The notes beneath the pieces are model-generated. The model was given only the letters and a program-made list of their open reading frames with translations, had not been told where the DNA came from and made no database searches. Below, piece after piece: positions 7,590 through 17,863 of a stretch of DNA of 64,000 bases. Source of the stretch: CAYUMU01 sp964445985 (GTDB lineage: Bacteria; Planctomycetota; Planctomycetia; Pirellulales; S012-138). Each line of letters opens with the position of its first letter. The stretch's first letter is position 1. The stretch is from assembly GCA_964445985.1 (NCBI GenBank), contig CAYUMU010000002.1:1-64000 (forward strand), written 5' to 3'. Both the position numbers and the translations under genes were made by a program.

Positions 7590-9500
7590 ATGATGGCGAA
7601 TAAAGGCGAAAAAATTATCGGCATTGACCTCGGCACCACCAACTCGGTGGTGGCGGTGATGGAAGGCGGCGAGCCCAAGGTGATTCCCAACGCCGACGGC
7701 TACCGCACCACGCCCAGCGTCGTGTCGTTCAACGATAAGGGCGAGGTGGAAGTCGGCGAGCGTGCCCGCCGCCAGGCGGTGCTGCACCCGCAAAGCACCA
7801 TTTACTCCATCAAACGCTTCATGGGCCGCCGCCACAACGAAGTGGCCACCGAAGAGAAAATGGTCCCCTACTCCGTGGTGGGTGGACCCGATGAATACGT
7901 GAAGGTGCAGGTCAACGGCAAAGACTCCACGCCCCCCGAAATCTCGGCCTTCGTGCTCCGCAAGCTCAAAGAATCGGCCGAAGCCTACCTGGGTCACCGC
8001 GTCAACAAAGCCGTGATTACCGTGCCGGCCTACTTCAACGACGCCCAGCGCCAGGCCACCAAAGACGCCGGCCAAATCGCCGGCCTCGAAGTCGCCCGCA
8101 TCATCAACGAACCCACCGCGGCCGCCATGGCCTATGGGCTCGATAAAAAAACCAACGAAACCATCGTGGTCTTCGACCTCGGCGGCGGCACGTTCGACGT
8201 CTCCATTCTCGAAGTCGCCGAAGGCGTGTTCCGTGTGATCTCCACCAGTGGCGATACCCACCTGGGTGGCGACGACTTCGACGAAGCCCTGATCAACTTC
8301 GTGACCGGCGAGTTCAAAAAAGACACCGGCATCGATCTTCGCAAAGACATGCAAGCCCTGCAGCGTTTGCAAGAAGCCTGCGAAAAGGCCAAGAAAGAAC
8401 TGAGCTCGGCCAGCAGCACCGACATCAACCTGCCGTTCATCACGGCCGACGCCTCGGGCCCCAAGCACTTGCAAATGACGATCACCCGCAGCAAGTTCGA
8501 GCAACTGGTCGATCCGCTGATCGAACGCTGCCGCGGCCCGGTGCTGCAAGCCCTGAAAGACGCCAAGCTCGATCCCAGCAAGATCGACGAAGTCGTGCTG
8601 GTCGGCGGCTCCACCCGCGTGCCCAAGGTTCAAGAGCTGGTCAAAGGCATCTTCAAGAAAGACCCCCACAAGGGCGTGAACCCCGACGAAGTGGTGGCCG
8701 TGGGCGCCGCCATTCAAGGCGGCGTGCTCGCTGGCGACGTGCAAGACGTGCTCCTCCTCGATGTCACCCCGCTCAGCCTGGGCATCGAAACCGAAGGCGG
8801 TATCTTTACCGCCTTGGTGGAACGCAACACCACGATCCCCACCGAGCGCAAAAACACCTTTACCACGGCGGCCGACAGCCAGCCCGCCGTCACGATCAGC
8901 GTCTACCAGGGCGAACGTAAAATGGCCAAGGACAACCGTCTGCTCGGCCAGTTCAACCTGGAAGGCCTGCCGCCGGCGCCCCGCGGCGTTCCCCAAATCG
9001 AGGTCAAGTTCGATATCGACGCCAACGGCATCCTCAACGTCTCCGCCAAAGACCTCGGCACCAACAAAGAGCAGTCGGTCAAGATCGAGCAATCGGGCGG
9101 ACTCACGCCCGAAGAAATCGAAAAGATGCGGAAAGACGCCGAGGAACACGCCGACGAAGACAAAAAGAAGCGTGAAGTGGCGGAAGCCCGCAACGAAGCC
9201 GAAGCCAAGTGCTTCGCGGTGGAGAAAGTGCTCAAAGAGCACGACGCCAACCTCAAAGACGCCGACAAAGAAGCCGTCAGGGCTTCGATGAAGCGCGTCC
9301 GCGAAGCGGCCGCCACCGAAGACACCAGCAAGATTCGTTCGGCGATCAGCGAACTGGACCAGGCCGCCCAGGCCCTGAGCAGCTCGATCGGCGCCGGCGC
9401 GGGAGCCCAAGCCGGCGGCGGCGCGGGTTCGAGCGACGGCGACAACGGCGCTTCGGCCGACGATGAAGTCATCGACGCGGAGTTTGAGAAGAAGGAGTAA
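7590..9500 (+). CDS. dnaK: Hsp70 chaperone DnaK
   Basis: Cytosolic ATP-dependent chaperone, 636 aa. The nucleotide-binding domain has the phosphate-1 motif IGIDLGTTNSVVAVMEGG, phosphate-2 VFDLGGGTFDVSILEV and the adenosine motif VVLVGGSTRVPKV. The hydrophobic linker (VLLLDVTPLSLGIETEGG) leads to the beta-sandwich substrate domain and helical lid. A Gly/Ala-rich tail ends in DDEVIDAEFEKKE, typical of bacterial DnaK. The ATG at 7590 (or the adjacent ATG at 7593) follows AAGGAG by 3-6 bases; a longer frame from 7533 lacks a ribosome site. No grpE or dnaJ is adjacent, while clpB lies 600 bases downstream. Confidence 0.98.
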   Translation: MMANKGEKIIGIDLGTTNSVVAVMEGGEPKVIPNADGYRTTPSVVSFNDKGEVEVGERARRQAVLHPQSTIYSIKRFMGRRHNEVATEEKMVPYSVVGGPDEYVKVQVNGKDSTPPEISAFVLRKLKESAEAYLGHRVNKAVITVPAYFNDAQRQATKDAGQIAGLEVARIINEPTAAAMAYGLDKKTNETIVVFDLGGGTFDVSILEVAEGVFRVISTSGDTHLGGDDFDEALINFVTGEFKKDTGIDLRKDMQALQRLQEACEKAKKELSSASSTDINLPFITADASGPKHLQMTITRSKFEQLVDPLIERCRGPVLQALKDAKLDPSKIDEVVLVGGSTRVPKVQELVKGIFKKDPHKGVNPDEVVAVGAAIQGGVLAGDVQDVLLLDVTPLSLGIETEGGIFTALVERNTTIPTERKNTFTTAADSQPAVTISVYQGERKMAKDNRLLGQFNLEGLPPAPRGVPQIEVKFDIDANGILNVSAKDLGTNKEQSVKIEQSGGLTPEEIEKMRKDAEEHADEDKKKREVAEARNEAEAKCFAVEKVLKEHDANLKDADKEAVRASMKRVREAAATEDTSKIRSAISELDQAAQALSSSIGAGAGAQAGGGAGSSDGDNGASADDEVIDAEFEKKE

Positions 9501-9603
9501 GCGGTAGCTCGACTTGCGTTGTTATGTACCCCGACAAACCTCTGCACGTATCCAGGCGGGGAGAATCTATGGGGTTCTGGATATTCAATTATCGGAGCAG
9601 GCA

Positions 9604-10005
9604 GTGGACGACATTCCAACATGGTACAGACTGTTATTCGATTGGCGGTACGTAAAGAAAAACCACGGCCGTACGTTCAGTTTTTTGGTGGGGGCGTCAA
9701 TGGATGAACCGGGATCCATTTTTGACGAGCAGACAAAAGCGAGAGAATTCGCTCTTGAACTCTACAGTCAAATGATTTCTTGCAATATTCAGGGGAAGTC
9801 GACACGAATGCACAATGGGTGCCATGTTCAGGCACCCATTGTGACTCTCGAGCAGGGCCAACCTGAGACCACCATGTCATTTGATGAAATCTGGGCGTGC
9901 TGTGGAAAGGATATCATTTCCGGCAACTATTCGGTCGATGCGGGAGAGTGCCATCCGCTCACTGGAGATGAAATCGAGTGGATCAACTCAGTTATTAAGC
10001 ATTAA
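9604..10005 (+). CDS. Hypothetical protein, low-GC
   Basis: Not recognised. I place the start at GTG 9604 because CGGAG lies five bases upstream; the frame stays open back to TTG 9514, which would give 163 instead of 133 aa. The protein is acidic and probably soluble, with no signal peptide or membrane segment. It contains DDIPTWYRLLFDWRYVKK near the start, CCGKD and CHPLTGDEIEWINSVIKH at the end. Its base composition is visibly poorer in G+C than dnaK and clpB on either side, with little third-position bias, which suggests recent acquisition. It interrupts a chaperone pair. Its length and composition fit a small accessory or immunity-like protein, but nothing supports a specific role. Confidence 0.5.
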   Translation: MDDIPTWYRLLFDWRYVKKNHGRTFSFLVGASMDEPGSIFDEQTKAREFALELYSQMISCNIQGKSTRMHNGCHVQAPIVTLEQGQPETTMSFDEIWACCGKDIISGNYSVDAGECHPLTGDEIEWINSVIKH

Positions 10006-10105
10006 TTTGGATCGCCCTGCAGACGCTCTGAGTCCATGCGAAGGATCTTTGCGTGCCGCTGGTGTTCCTTCCACTATTTAGCTATTCTTTTTTCAAATAG
10101 AACCA

Positions 10106-12734
10106 ATGGCCTTCCGCGCCGATAAACTCACCCTCAAAGCCCAAGAAGCCATCCAGCGGGCGCAAGACCTCGCCCAGGAGCGGCAAAACCCTCAGCTTGA
10201 GCCCCTCCACCTGCTGGCCGGCCTGCTCGGCGAGCAAGATGGCATCGTGGGCGCCGTGCTCGAAAAAATCGGCGCCAACCGCGGCCGGCTTTCCCAAATT
10301 GTCGAGGCCGATCTCAAGCAACTGCCGCGCGTCAGCGGTAGCGGCCAGCCTCCGCAAACTTCGTCCGCGCTCATGCAAGTGCTCGAAGCCGCGGCCCGCG
10401 AGGCCGATCAATTCAAAGACGAATTCGTTTCCACCGAGCACTTGCTCCTGGCCCTGGTGAAGGTCAAGTCGAAAGCCCAAGACGTGCTCAAGCTCAACGC
10501 GGTGGGCGAACAAGAAATTGTGCAGGCGCTCAAGTCCGTCCGCGGCAGCTCCCGCGTCACCGATCCTTCGCCCGAAGATAAATTCCAGGCCCTGCAAAAG
10601 TACGGCATCGACCTCGTGGAGCGGGCTCAGAAAGGCANNNNNNNNNNCGGTGATTGGCCGCGATTCCGAGATTCGCCGCGTGATCCAAGTGCTGTCGCGG
10701 CGCACCAAGAACAACCCCGTGCTGATCGGCGAGCCGGGCGTCGGCAAAACCGCCATCGCCGAAGGCCTGGCCCTCCGCATCGTCGAGGGGGATGTCCCGG
10801 CCAGCCTGCAAAACAAGCGGGTGATCTCGCTTGACATGGGCGCGCTGGTGGCCGGAGCCAAGTACCGCGGCGAGTTTGAAGACCGCCTTAAGGCCGTGCT
10901 CCGCGAAGTGCAAGATGCCGCTGGCGGCGTGATCCTGTTCATCGATGAATTGCACACCATGGTGGGCGCCGGCNNNNNNNNNNTGCTCAAGCCAGCGCTC
11001 GCCCGCGGCGAGTTGCGCTGCGTGGGCGCGACCACGCTCGACGAATACCGCGAATATGTGGAGAAAGACGCCGCGCTCGAACGCCGGTTCCAGCCGGTGT
11101 ATATCAACGAGCCCAATATCGAAGACACGATCGCCATTCTCCGCGGACTCAAGAGCCGTTACGAGGCCCATCACAAAGGCGTGAAAATCAAGGACTCGGC
11201 CCTGGTCGCCGCCGCCCGGCTTTCGCAACGGTACATCACCGATCGCTTCCTCCCGGATAAAGCCATCGACCTGGTGGACGAAGCGGCCAGCCGGTTGGCG
11301 ATTGAGCTCGAAAGCGTTCCGGGCGAGATCGACCAGGTACAGCGGCGGCTGGTTCAGCTCGAACTGGCCCATCGCCAACTGGCCGAAGAAACCGAAGAGC
11401 ACGCCAAGCAGCGGCTCCAAGAAATCGAAGCAGAAATGCAAGAGCTTCGCTTCAAGCTGGCCAACCTCCGCGAGCAGTGGGAGTCGGAAAAGATGGGCCT
11501 GGGCGACGTGCAAGCCATGCACGCCCGGCTCGGCGAGCTCGAGCTGCAATTCAAGCAGCTGCAAACCGCGATCAAGCAAAAGCAGGACGTCGGCGAGCTC
11601 GTCAACGAGAACGACTACCAGCGACTGTTCGAGCTCCAGCGCGAGCGCGATCAAATCAACGCCCGCATCGAAGCGGCCGCCAAGCCGGCGGAAGAAGCCG
11701 CCGAGAAAGACGGCGGTCCGCGGCGGCGTTTGCTGCGCCGCGAAGTGGGTCCCGATGAAATTGCCGAAGTGGTCAGCGCCTGGACCGGCGTGCCCGTCAC
11801 CCGCATGCTCGAAACCGAACGCAGCAAGCTGCTGGTGATGGAAGATCGCCTCCACCTGCGCGTCGTCGGTCAAAACGAAGCCGTGGAAGCCGTCTCCAAC
11901 GCCGTCCGCCGCAGCCGCTCCGGCCTGCAAGACCCCAGCCGGCCGATCGGTTCCTTCCTGTTCCTCGGTCCCACCGGCGTGGGCAAGACCGAGCTCTGCA
12001 AGGCCCTGGCCGAGGCCCTCTTCGACGACGAAAACGCCATGGTCCGGCTCGACATGAGCGAGTTCATGGAGAAGCACACCGTCAGCCGGCTGATCGGCGC
12101 CCCTCCCGGCTACATTGGCTACGAAGAAGGGGGCCGGCTCACCGAAGCCGTTCGCCGCCGCCCCTACTGCGTGGTGCTGCTCGATGAAATCGAAAAGGCC
12201 CACCGCGACGTGTTCAACATTTTGCTGCAAGTGCTCGACGATGGCCGCCTGAGCGATAACCACGGCCACACCGTCGACTTCACCAACACCATCGTGGTGA
12301 TGACCTCGAACATCGGCAGCGCCGCCATTCAAGAAATCGCCCGCGAGGGAGGGCGAGAAGAGACCATTCGCGCGGCCGTGCAAGCGGCCCTCGAATCGCA
12401 CTTTTTGCCCGAGTTCTTGAATCGGATCGATGAAACGATCATCTTCCATCCGCTCCATCGCGAGCAAATCCGCAAGATTGCCGACCTGCAAATTGGCCGG
12501 CTGCGCAAACGCCTGGCCGAACAAGAGTATGAGCTGGAGCTCACCGAGGCGGCCCTCGACGCGCTCGGCACGCAAGGCTACGACCCCACTTACGGCGCGC
12601 GGCCCCTCAAGCGCGTGATCCAGCAACAACTAGAAAACCCGCTGGCCGTCGAACTACTCAAAGGCCACATCGAACCAGGCAGCAAGATCCGCGTGGATTA
12701 CCAGGACGACGAATTCATCTTCAACACCATCTAA
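10106..12734 (+). CDS. clpB: ClpB disaggregase (two assembly gaps)
   Basis: Hsp100 AAA+ unfoldase that recovers aggregated proteins together with DnaK. In order: Clp N domain (from MAFRADKLTLKAQEAIQRAQ), AAA-1 with Walker A GEPGVGKT, a coiled-coil M domain (from about EIDQVQRRLVQLELAHRQL), AAA-2 with Walker A GPTGVGKT, and a C-terminal D2-small domain. Two runs of ten N interrupt it. The first falls where the family reads GK-LDP-VIGRD; about nine bases are missing there, so ten Ns create an artificial frameshift. The second falls between VGAG and LKPALARGE, where about 31 bases are expected, so the frame is kept. The gene is therefore probably intact (about 880 aa). The start has no clear ribosome site. 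Confidence 0.95.
10638..10647. other. Assembly gap (10 N) in clpB
   Basis: Ten ambiguous bases inside the AAA-1 region. Family alignment from memory predicts about nine missing bases, so the apparent frame change is an artefact of gap sizing. Confidence 0.9.
10974..10983. other. Assembly gap (10 N) in clpB
   Basis: Ten ambiguous bases between the VGAG and LKPALARGE motifs. About 31 bases are expected, and 31 and 10 leave the same frame. Confidence 0.9.
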
Positions 12735-12745
12735 CCCCGTGGCTC

Positions 12746-12777
12746 GGGCGCTGTCATCCTGCAAAGTGCAGGCGCCC
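12746..12777. terminator. Terminator-like hairpin between convergent genes
   Basis: CCTGCA (12758-12763) pairs with TGCAGG (12767-12772) around a 3-base loop, and GGGCG (12746-12750) with CGCCC (12773-12777) can extend the stem across an internal loop. It sits between the clpB and A2M stop codons. Confidence 0.5.
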
Positions 12778-12781
12778 TCCC

Positions 12782-15700
12782 TCAATCATCCTCAACCTTC
12801 AGCAAGAACGGCCGAGACAGTCCCTGCTGGCGATCTTCGTACATGGCGAACGCCTCGGCGGGCAGCACGCGATACGTGCCGGGCCGTGTGGGTCGGAATT
12901 CCAGGTAGGCCGTTTGGGCCTCGCCATCCAACGAGCTGATGGCGAGGCAGAACTTGGTGTCGCGAACTTCGCGCTGGGCGAACCGCCCGTTCCAATCGCT
13001 CTCGTCGCGGCCAACATCGGCGCGGAACGGATTGGCTTCCCCGCCGGAAGGGAGCGGAACCACGATCATCACCCGCTCGGCTCCTGAGGGAGCGGCCAGG
13101 CGAACGACCATTCGTAGCCGGTCATACACGCGCGCGCTTTGGCCTGCGGCCAGCGGTTTCCAAACGAGCTTGCCCTGGGCGTCTTGCTCGCCCCGCTCCC
13201 AATTCCGCTCCACCGCCAAAGCAGGCACTTGCTCCACGGTCGGCTCATTGGCAAACCATAGCTCTCCTTCTCGGCCCACGTCGCTCAGGTCGCTGCCGAA
13301 GAATTCCAAGAGGGCCGCGGCATATAGTCGCGGCAACTCCCCCTTTTCCTTGCTGGCCGGAGTGTCATTCTGCTTCACCTCAATGCGAATGGGTCCGGCA
13401 GCCAATTCATCGGCGGCCAGGTTCACGCGGCCTGCTTTCATGGCCACGATTCGCCCATTGATGCGAACCTCGTAGGTCGGCGTCTGCTGCCGCCCCCGCG
13501 CCAAGTCGGTCAAAGCAAACACCGCTTGGGCCGAGTCCAGCGTCGAAATCCACCACCCGCCCCGTCGCTGGTTCATCAACCACGAAGTGAACCGGGGCAC
13601 CCGCGGATCGCCGCGGTCCACCGCCAACATCGCCCGTAGCACCAGCGAAACCGTGGTGATGTCGTCGGCGTCGGTCCCCCGCGGCGGCGACTTGGGAAGC
13701 CTGGCCGCGTGCTGGTGAAATCCCGCCAGCACCAGGTAAGCCCGATCCTGGTCGCTCGTGGGCTGATCGGGCTCCAAGTCGTTGTCAAATGTTTCGCCCG
13801 CCATCCGCCGCGCGTACAGGGCGAACGGCGTTTCGGGCATGGCCTGCAACAGCTCGAGCCCGTTGGCCAGGGTCCGTTCGTCCACCGTGAATCCGGCCTG
13901 CTTGGCCGTCGCCAGGCCGAGCACCACGTAGGCGGTCATAAAGTCGTCGGTGCGGTCGTCTTTCCACCATCCCCAGCCGCCATCGTCGTGTTGGAAGCCG
14001 TACAACCGCTGCAAGCCGGCTTGCACCATTTGGGGAAGGTCGCCGGCCAGCTTGGCATTTTCAATCTCCAAGCGCTTCATCGCCCCGGCCGCCGCCACGG
14101 CTGGCAAGAACCGCGACATGGTTTGTTCCACGCAGCCGTAGGGATATTCGGCCAGGCGTGGCAAAGCCTGCTCCACGGCTTCGATGCCGGCCGGGGCAAC
14201 ATGCAGCGAAAGCAGCGCCGTGCCTGGCGCGGCGTCGGCCGGCAATTCGAATTCCGCCGACCATGTGCCGTCGATCTTGCCCGACCGCGCCAAGCGCCGC
14301 TGGACACCATAGGTAACCACGGGCACCGGCAGCTCGAGTGCATCCGACCCGGCCGCCGACCCTGCCGCTGACCGGGCGGCCGCCGTGAACCGCACCTCGC
14401 CCACGCTGGCCGTCACCCGTAGCGGCCACTCGATCCGCTCCTCGCCATGCGCGGCCACGGTCAGCTTCTTGGTTCCGCCCCCTGCCGCCCCCGCCATTTT
14501 CAACTCCACTTCGAACGTCGCTTCTTGGTCGAGCTCGTTCTGAATCACGGTGGCCACGCTGCCTTCGTCGCCCGATGTATAAAACCGCGGGGCCGCCAGC
14601 CGCAGCATCACGTCTTGCCGGGTTAACGTGCTCGATTCCGCCTGGCCCACGCGGCCGTCGCGAGTGATGGCCCTGGCGATAACCCGCCACTGGGTCAGCG
14701 AATCGGGGGCCTGCAGCTTGAGCGTGGCTTTTCCTGAGTCATCCGTCTGCACCTGGGCCGCGTAGTGCCATAGCTCGGCAAAGTTGCTCCGCGCGCGGGC
14801 TGCCGCCGCGCCGCCAACGCCAGGCACCGTTTGCGTTTGGCTGATAACCAGCGACAGGAGGCCTCGGAACTCGGGCACGGCCCCCGGCCCACCGCTGGCG
14901 TCCCAGCCGCCGCCACCCATTCCACCGCCCATGCCGCCGAAGCCGCCACCACCAAAGAATCCCCCTCCACCGCCGCCAAATCCGCCCATGGTGCCCATGC
15001 CGCCGCCCAACGGCCATCGGCCCCAGGCTCCATTCCCCAACTCCTGGTCCGGATAGTAAAAGCCTTGCAGCATGTTCCACCTGGCCCCGCTGCTATTCAC
15101 ACCCAAGCTGCCCACCGGGGAGTTCAGCAGCGAGGGCCGAATATCCAGCGGCAGCTCCATGTACAGGTCGCCATTCGCGTTGGCCGCGGCCAGCATTTGG
15201 AAGAGGGCCTCGTCGACGATGGCCAGCTCGACCTCGGCCGGGGCGCCTGTCCCGTCCGCCGTGAACGCGGCAATCTCGATCGGCACTGCATCGCCCGGCC
15301 GGAACGATTCGCCCGGCAGCTTGATCGACAGCTCCAGCAACGACTCGCTGGGCAAAATCGAAATCGGCCGCCGCGTTTGTTCGACCTCGCCCTGCCAGCG
15401 AATCATCGCCAGAATATCGCCATTGGCCGGCCAGCCTGCGACGATCGGGATCTCAACCACCTCGCAGGGGCCGTTCATCTTGACCGCCTGCGCGTGGCAA
15501 ATCTGCTCACCGCCCACCACCATCAACAGCACCGAGGCGCCCGTGGCCTCGCTCGTCAACATCAGCCGCATGGTGTCGCCGGTGCGATAGGCTCGCCGAT
15601 CGCTGAGCACATTCAACGTCAAGGCCGGGTTCTCATTAACGGTTTGCGGGCCGCTCGTAACCAATGGCAAATCGACTCGGGCTTGCGACGTGAGGTTCTG

Positions 15701-17863
15701 GTTCTGGCCTTCGGGCAGGCGGGCCAGGATTCGCATCCGCCGCGCCTGGGGCGCCTTGAAAACGGCCGAGGCCTGGCCTTCGGCGTCGGTCGTCACCGTG
15801 CAGCGATAAAACGATTCAAACTCGGCAGGCCCGCCCATGAACCCATGGAGAATCAAGGGAGCGGCGGCAAACACCACCAGCTCCACGGCTTCGTTGGCGG
15901 CCGGCGTATTGTCCGCATGGAAGAGTCCCAGGCGGGCTTCGATGGTTCCGCCGACCGAATAAAACAGCCGGTCGGTGCCCAACTCAATCCGCCGATGCAT
16001 GCCGGTGGCGTCGAGCAGGGTTTCTCCCTGGGCCTCGGCCCCGGCGGCGTCGCGAACGGTGGCCTCGATGGTATAACGGGCGGCCCGCTTGTTCGCGGTT
16101 GGCTCAAACTCAATCTCCAGTTCCCCGCGCTCGTTCGTGCGACCTTTCCCGCGAGCCAGCACGTCGTCTTCCTCCCCATCGAACGGCCCGCCGATACTGA
16201 AGAAATTGCTACCATCCGAGAACCCACCGGCGTAGGTATCTTCCTGGTCGCGATAGAACCAGCCGAGCGGATCATTGTAGGGCTCGGTTTGTTCGTACGC
16301 GGCCGGGTTGGAATCGTGCTGGGCGCCGATGATCTTCCATTCCACCTGGGCATTCGTCACCCCGCCTCCCACGAGATACTTCGCGGATATGGTCGCCTGC
16401 ACTTTCCCCAAGCCATCGGCCGCTTCCGCTACCGTGCCCTCGACCGCCACCTGGAAATCGGGCCGGCGATAGGCCACCACCGTAAACTCGCAAGACGCGG
16501 CCACGGCTCGCGACGATGGGAAAAAGTCCGCGTCCCGTTCGTCGTCCTCCGTGGGAGAAAAATTCGGCGCCCCCGGCTCGCCGACTACCGCAATCTGATA
16601 ACCCCCCAGTGGCGGCTCGTCGGCCAAGACGAACTCGCCGGAAATCGAACCGAAGTCGTTCCAGGCCTTCTCTTCGCGAACCAAGGTTCGGCCGGCGGGA
16701 TCGGTAATCTCAATCACGGCCGTCTGGTCCGCGGGCAGTTGCAACTTGCCAGAAGCCGACGACTGCCGGCCCACCACTTTGTAAAACACCGTTTGGCCTG
16801 GTCGATACAGGGGACGATCGGTGCTCACGTACGCCCTGGTCATGCCACCCGACTCGCCCGGCCAGATGGCCACGGCCTGCAAGCAACCACCGTGGGCGGC
16901 CGTCGCCAGCAGCGCGCCTTGGGCATGGCGAACATGGACCATGCCGGTGGCATCGGTCCGCAACCGCTGCTGCTCAAACGGCGCTTGGCCGAAGAGCTCA
17001 ATCTTCACATCCGCCACGGGCATGCCTGACTGCGGGTGCGTGGCATACAGCACCACCTCGCTGCCCAGGGCGAAGACGTCTAGCGAGAAATCGGCCACGT
17101 AGAGCGGCGTTTCCAGCTGCAAACCATCCGCTTCTTCGGTAAACAAATACACGCCGGGGAGGAGCGTGGCCGTCAGCTTGTCGTTCTTGGAAACGATCAC
17201 TTCCACCGTGGTGGGGTTCGAATCGCGGTCGGCCTGGCAGTTCAGTTCCACGGCTTCCGCGCCGTCGCGGGAGGCGTGCATGGGGATGGGTTGCCGCAGG
17301 CCGCGCGCGGCGCGCTCGACTTCACGCTGCCACGCGACATCGGCAATCCGAGTCAGGCGGAACTTCCGATCCAAGTAGAGCTCTTGCTGCGGCGTGAAAG
17401 CGACTTTGCCGGGCGCCAGGAGGGACGGCAAGCTTCCAAAGGTGCCCTGGTAATAATCGGTGTTTACCTTTGCGGCAAACACACTTCGAATCACCGGCGA
17501 AGGCTGCTTGGCCGACAACTTGCGGAGCGTGTTGAGGAATTCCGAAATGGGGTCCAGGACTAGCCACTGATGGTCCGTCGTCTGCTCCAACAACTCCACG
17601 GCCGCTTTGGCCATTGGCACATCGATGTTGCTGGCGAGCACGTGCTCCAGCAACGCCATCGCCAGTGGGTACTGCTCTTGTTGAATTGCCAAGCGAGCCG
17701 CCGCCATATACTCCGACCCACCCCGAAAGCCGCCGCCTGGAGAATCCGAGGCGGGCAATGGTGGCACCAGGGTTTCGGGTTCGTCGAACTGCCCTAGCGC
17801 AGGGCTGGCGAGACAGCAAACGAAGGCCAGTGCGCGGCAAGTAGCGCGAAGCGAGGCGCTCAT
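12782..17863 (-). CDS. Alpha-2-macroglobulin family protein with thioester
   Basis: Large secreted protease trap of about 1693 aa. The ATG at 17863 begins a signal peptide (MSASLRATCRALAFVCCLAS, cleavage near ALGQ); the frame extends 31 residues further without a signal. Macroglobulin-type repeats follow, including the TDRPLYRPGQTVFYKV segment typical of bacterial YfaS-like A2Ms. The A2M domain (SLTQWRVIARAITRDGRVG) comes next. The intact thioester motif is YGCVEQ, with C1244 and Q1247, followed by the alpha-alpha toroid (HDDGGWGWWKDDRTDDFMTAY). A Gly/Met/Phe-rich low-complexity stretch (encoded about 14880-15010) sits just before the A2M domain, where a bait region would be. No pbpC neighbour is present, unlike many proteobacterial cases. 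Confidence 0.9.
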   Translation of the reverse strand: MSASLRATCRALAFVCCLASPALGQFDEPETLVPPLPASDSPGGGFRGGSEYMAAARLAIQQEQYPLAMALLEHVLASNIDVPMAKAAVELLEQTTDHQWLVLDPISEFLNTLRKLSAKQPSPVIRSVFAAKVNTDYYQGTFGSLPSLLAPGKVAFTPQQELYLDRKFRLTRIADVAWQREVERAARGLRQPIPMHASRDGAEAVELNCQADRDSNPTTVEVIVSKNDKLTATLLPGVYLFTEEADGLQLETPLYVADFSLDVFALGSEVVLYATHPQSGMPVADVKIELFGQAPFEQQRLRTDATGMVHVRHAQGALLATAAHGGCLQAVAIWPGESGGMTRAYVSTDRPLYRPGQTVFYKVVGRQSSASGKLQLPADQTAVIEITDPAGRTLVREEKAWNDFGSISGEFVLADEPPLGGYQIAVVGEPGAPNFSPTEDDERDADFFPSSRAVAASCEFTVVAYRRPDFQVAVEGTVAEAADGLGKVQATISAKYLVGGGVTNAQVEWKIIGAQHDSNPAAYEQTEPYNDPLGWFYRDQEDTYAGGFSDGSNFFSIGGPFDGEEDDVLARGKGRTNERGELEIEFEPTANKRAARYTIEATVRDAAGAEAQGETLLDATGMHRRIELGTDRLFYSVGGTIEARLGLFHADNTPAANEAVELVVFAAAPLILHGFMGGPAEFESFYRCTVTTDAEGQASAVFKAPQARRMRILARLPEGQNQNLTSQARVDLPLVTSGPQTVNENPALTLNVLSDRRAYRTGDTMRLMLTSEATGASVLLMVVGGEQICHAQAVKMNGPCEVVEIPIVAGWPANGDILAMIRWQGEVEQTRRPISILPSESLLELSIKLPGESFRPGDAVPIEIAAFTADGTGAPAEVELAIVDEALFQMLAAANANGDLYMELPLDIRPSLLNSPVGSLGVNSSGARWNMLQGFYYPDQELGNGAWGRWPLGGGMGTMGGFGGGGGGFFGGGGFGGMGGGMGGGGWDASGGPGAVPEFRGLLSLVISQTQTVPGVGGAAAARARSNFAELWHYAAQVQTDDSGKATLKLQAPDSLTQWRVIARAITRDGRVGQAESSTLTRQDVMLRLAAPRFYTSGDEGSVATVIQNELDQEATFEVELKMAGAAGGGTKKLTVAAHGEERIEWPLRVTASVGEVRFTAAARSAAGSAAGSDALELPVPVVTYGVQRRLARSGKIDGTWSAEFELPADAAPGTALLSLHVAPAGIEAVEQALPRLAEYPYGCVEQTMSRFLPAVAAAGAMKRLEIENAKLAGDLPQMVQAGLQRLYGFQHDDGGWGWWKDDRTDDFMTAYVVLGLATAKQAGFTVDERTLANGLELLQAMPETPFALYARRMAGETFDNDLEPDQPTSDQDRAYLVLAGFHQHAARLPKSPPRGTDADDITTVSLVLRAMLAVDRGDPRVPRFTSWLMNQRRGGWWISTLDSAQAVFALTDLARGRQQTPTYEVRINGRIVAMKAGRVNLAADELAAGPIRIEVKQNDTPASKEKGELPRLYAAALLEFFGSDLSDVGREGELWFANEPTVEQVPALAVERNWERGEQDAQGKLVWKPLAAGQSARVYDRLRMVVRLAAPSGAERVMIVVPLPSGGEANPFRADVGRDESDWNGRFAQREVRDTKFCLAISSLDGEAQTAYLEFRPTRPGTYRVLPAEAFAMYEDRQQGLSRPFLLKVEDD

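Noticed and set aside
7497..9410. 637-residue open frame opposite dnaK
   Set aside because: It is the classic antisense shadow of dnaK, caused by GC-rich codon bias; the sense strand gives a complete, highly conserved DnaK.
10106..10834. clpB as two broken genes
   Set aside because: The frame change falls exactly at a run of ten Ns whose size is arbitrary, and both flanks align with one continuous ClpB.
10557..12629. 690-residue open frame opposite clpB
   Set aside because: Antisense shadow of clpB with biased residues and no recognisable domain.
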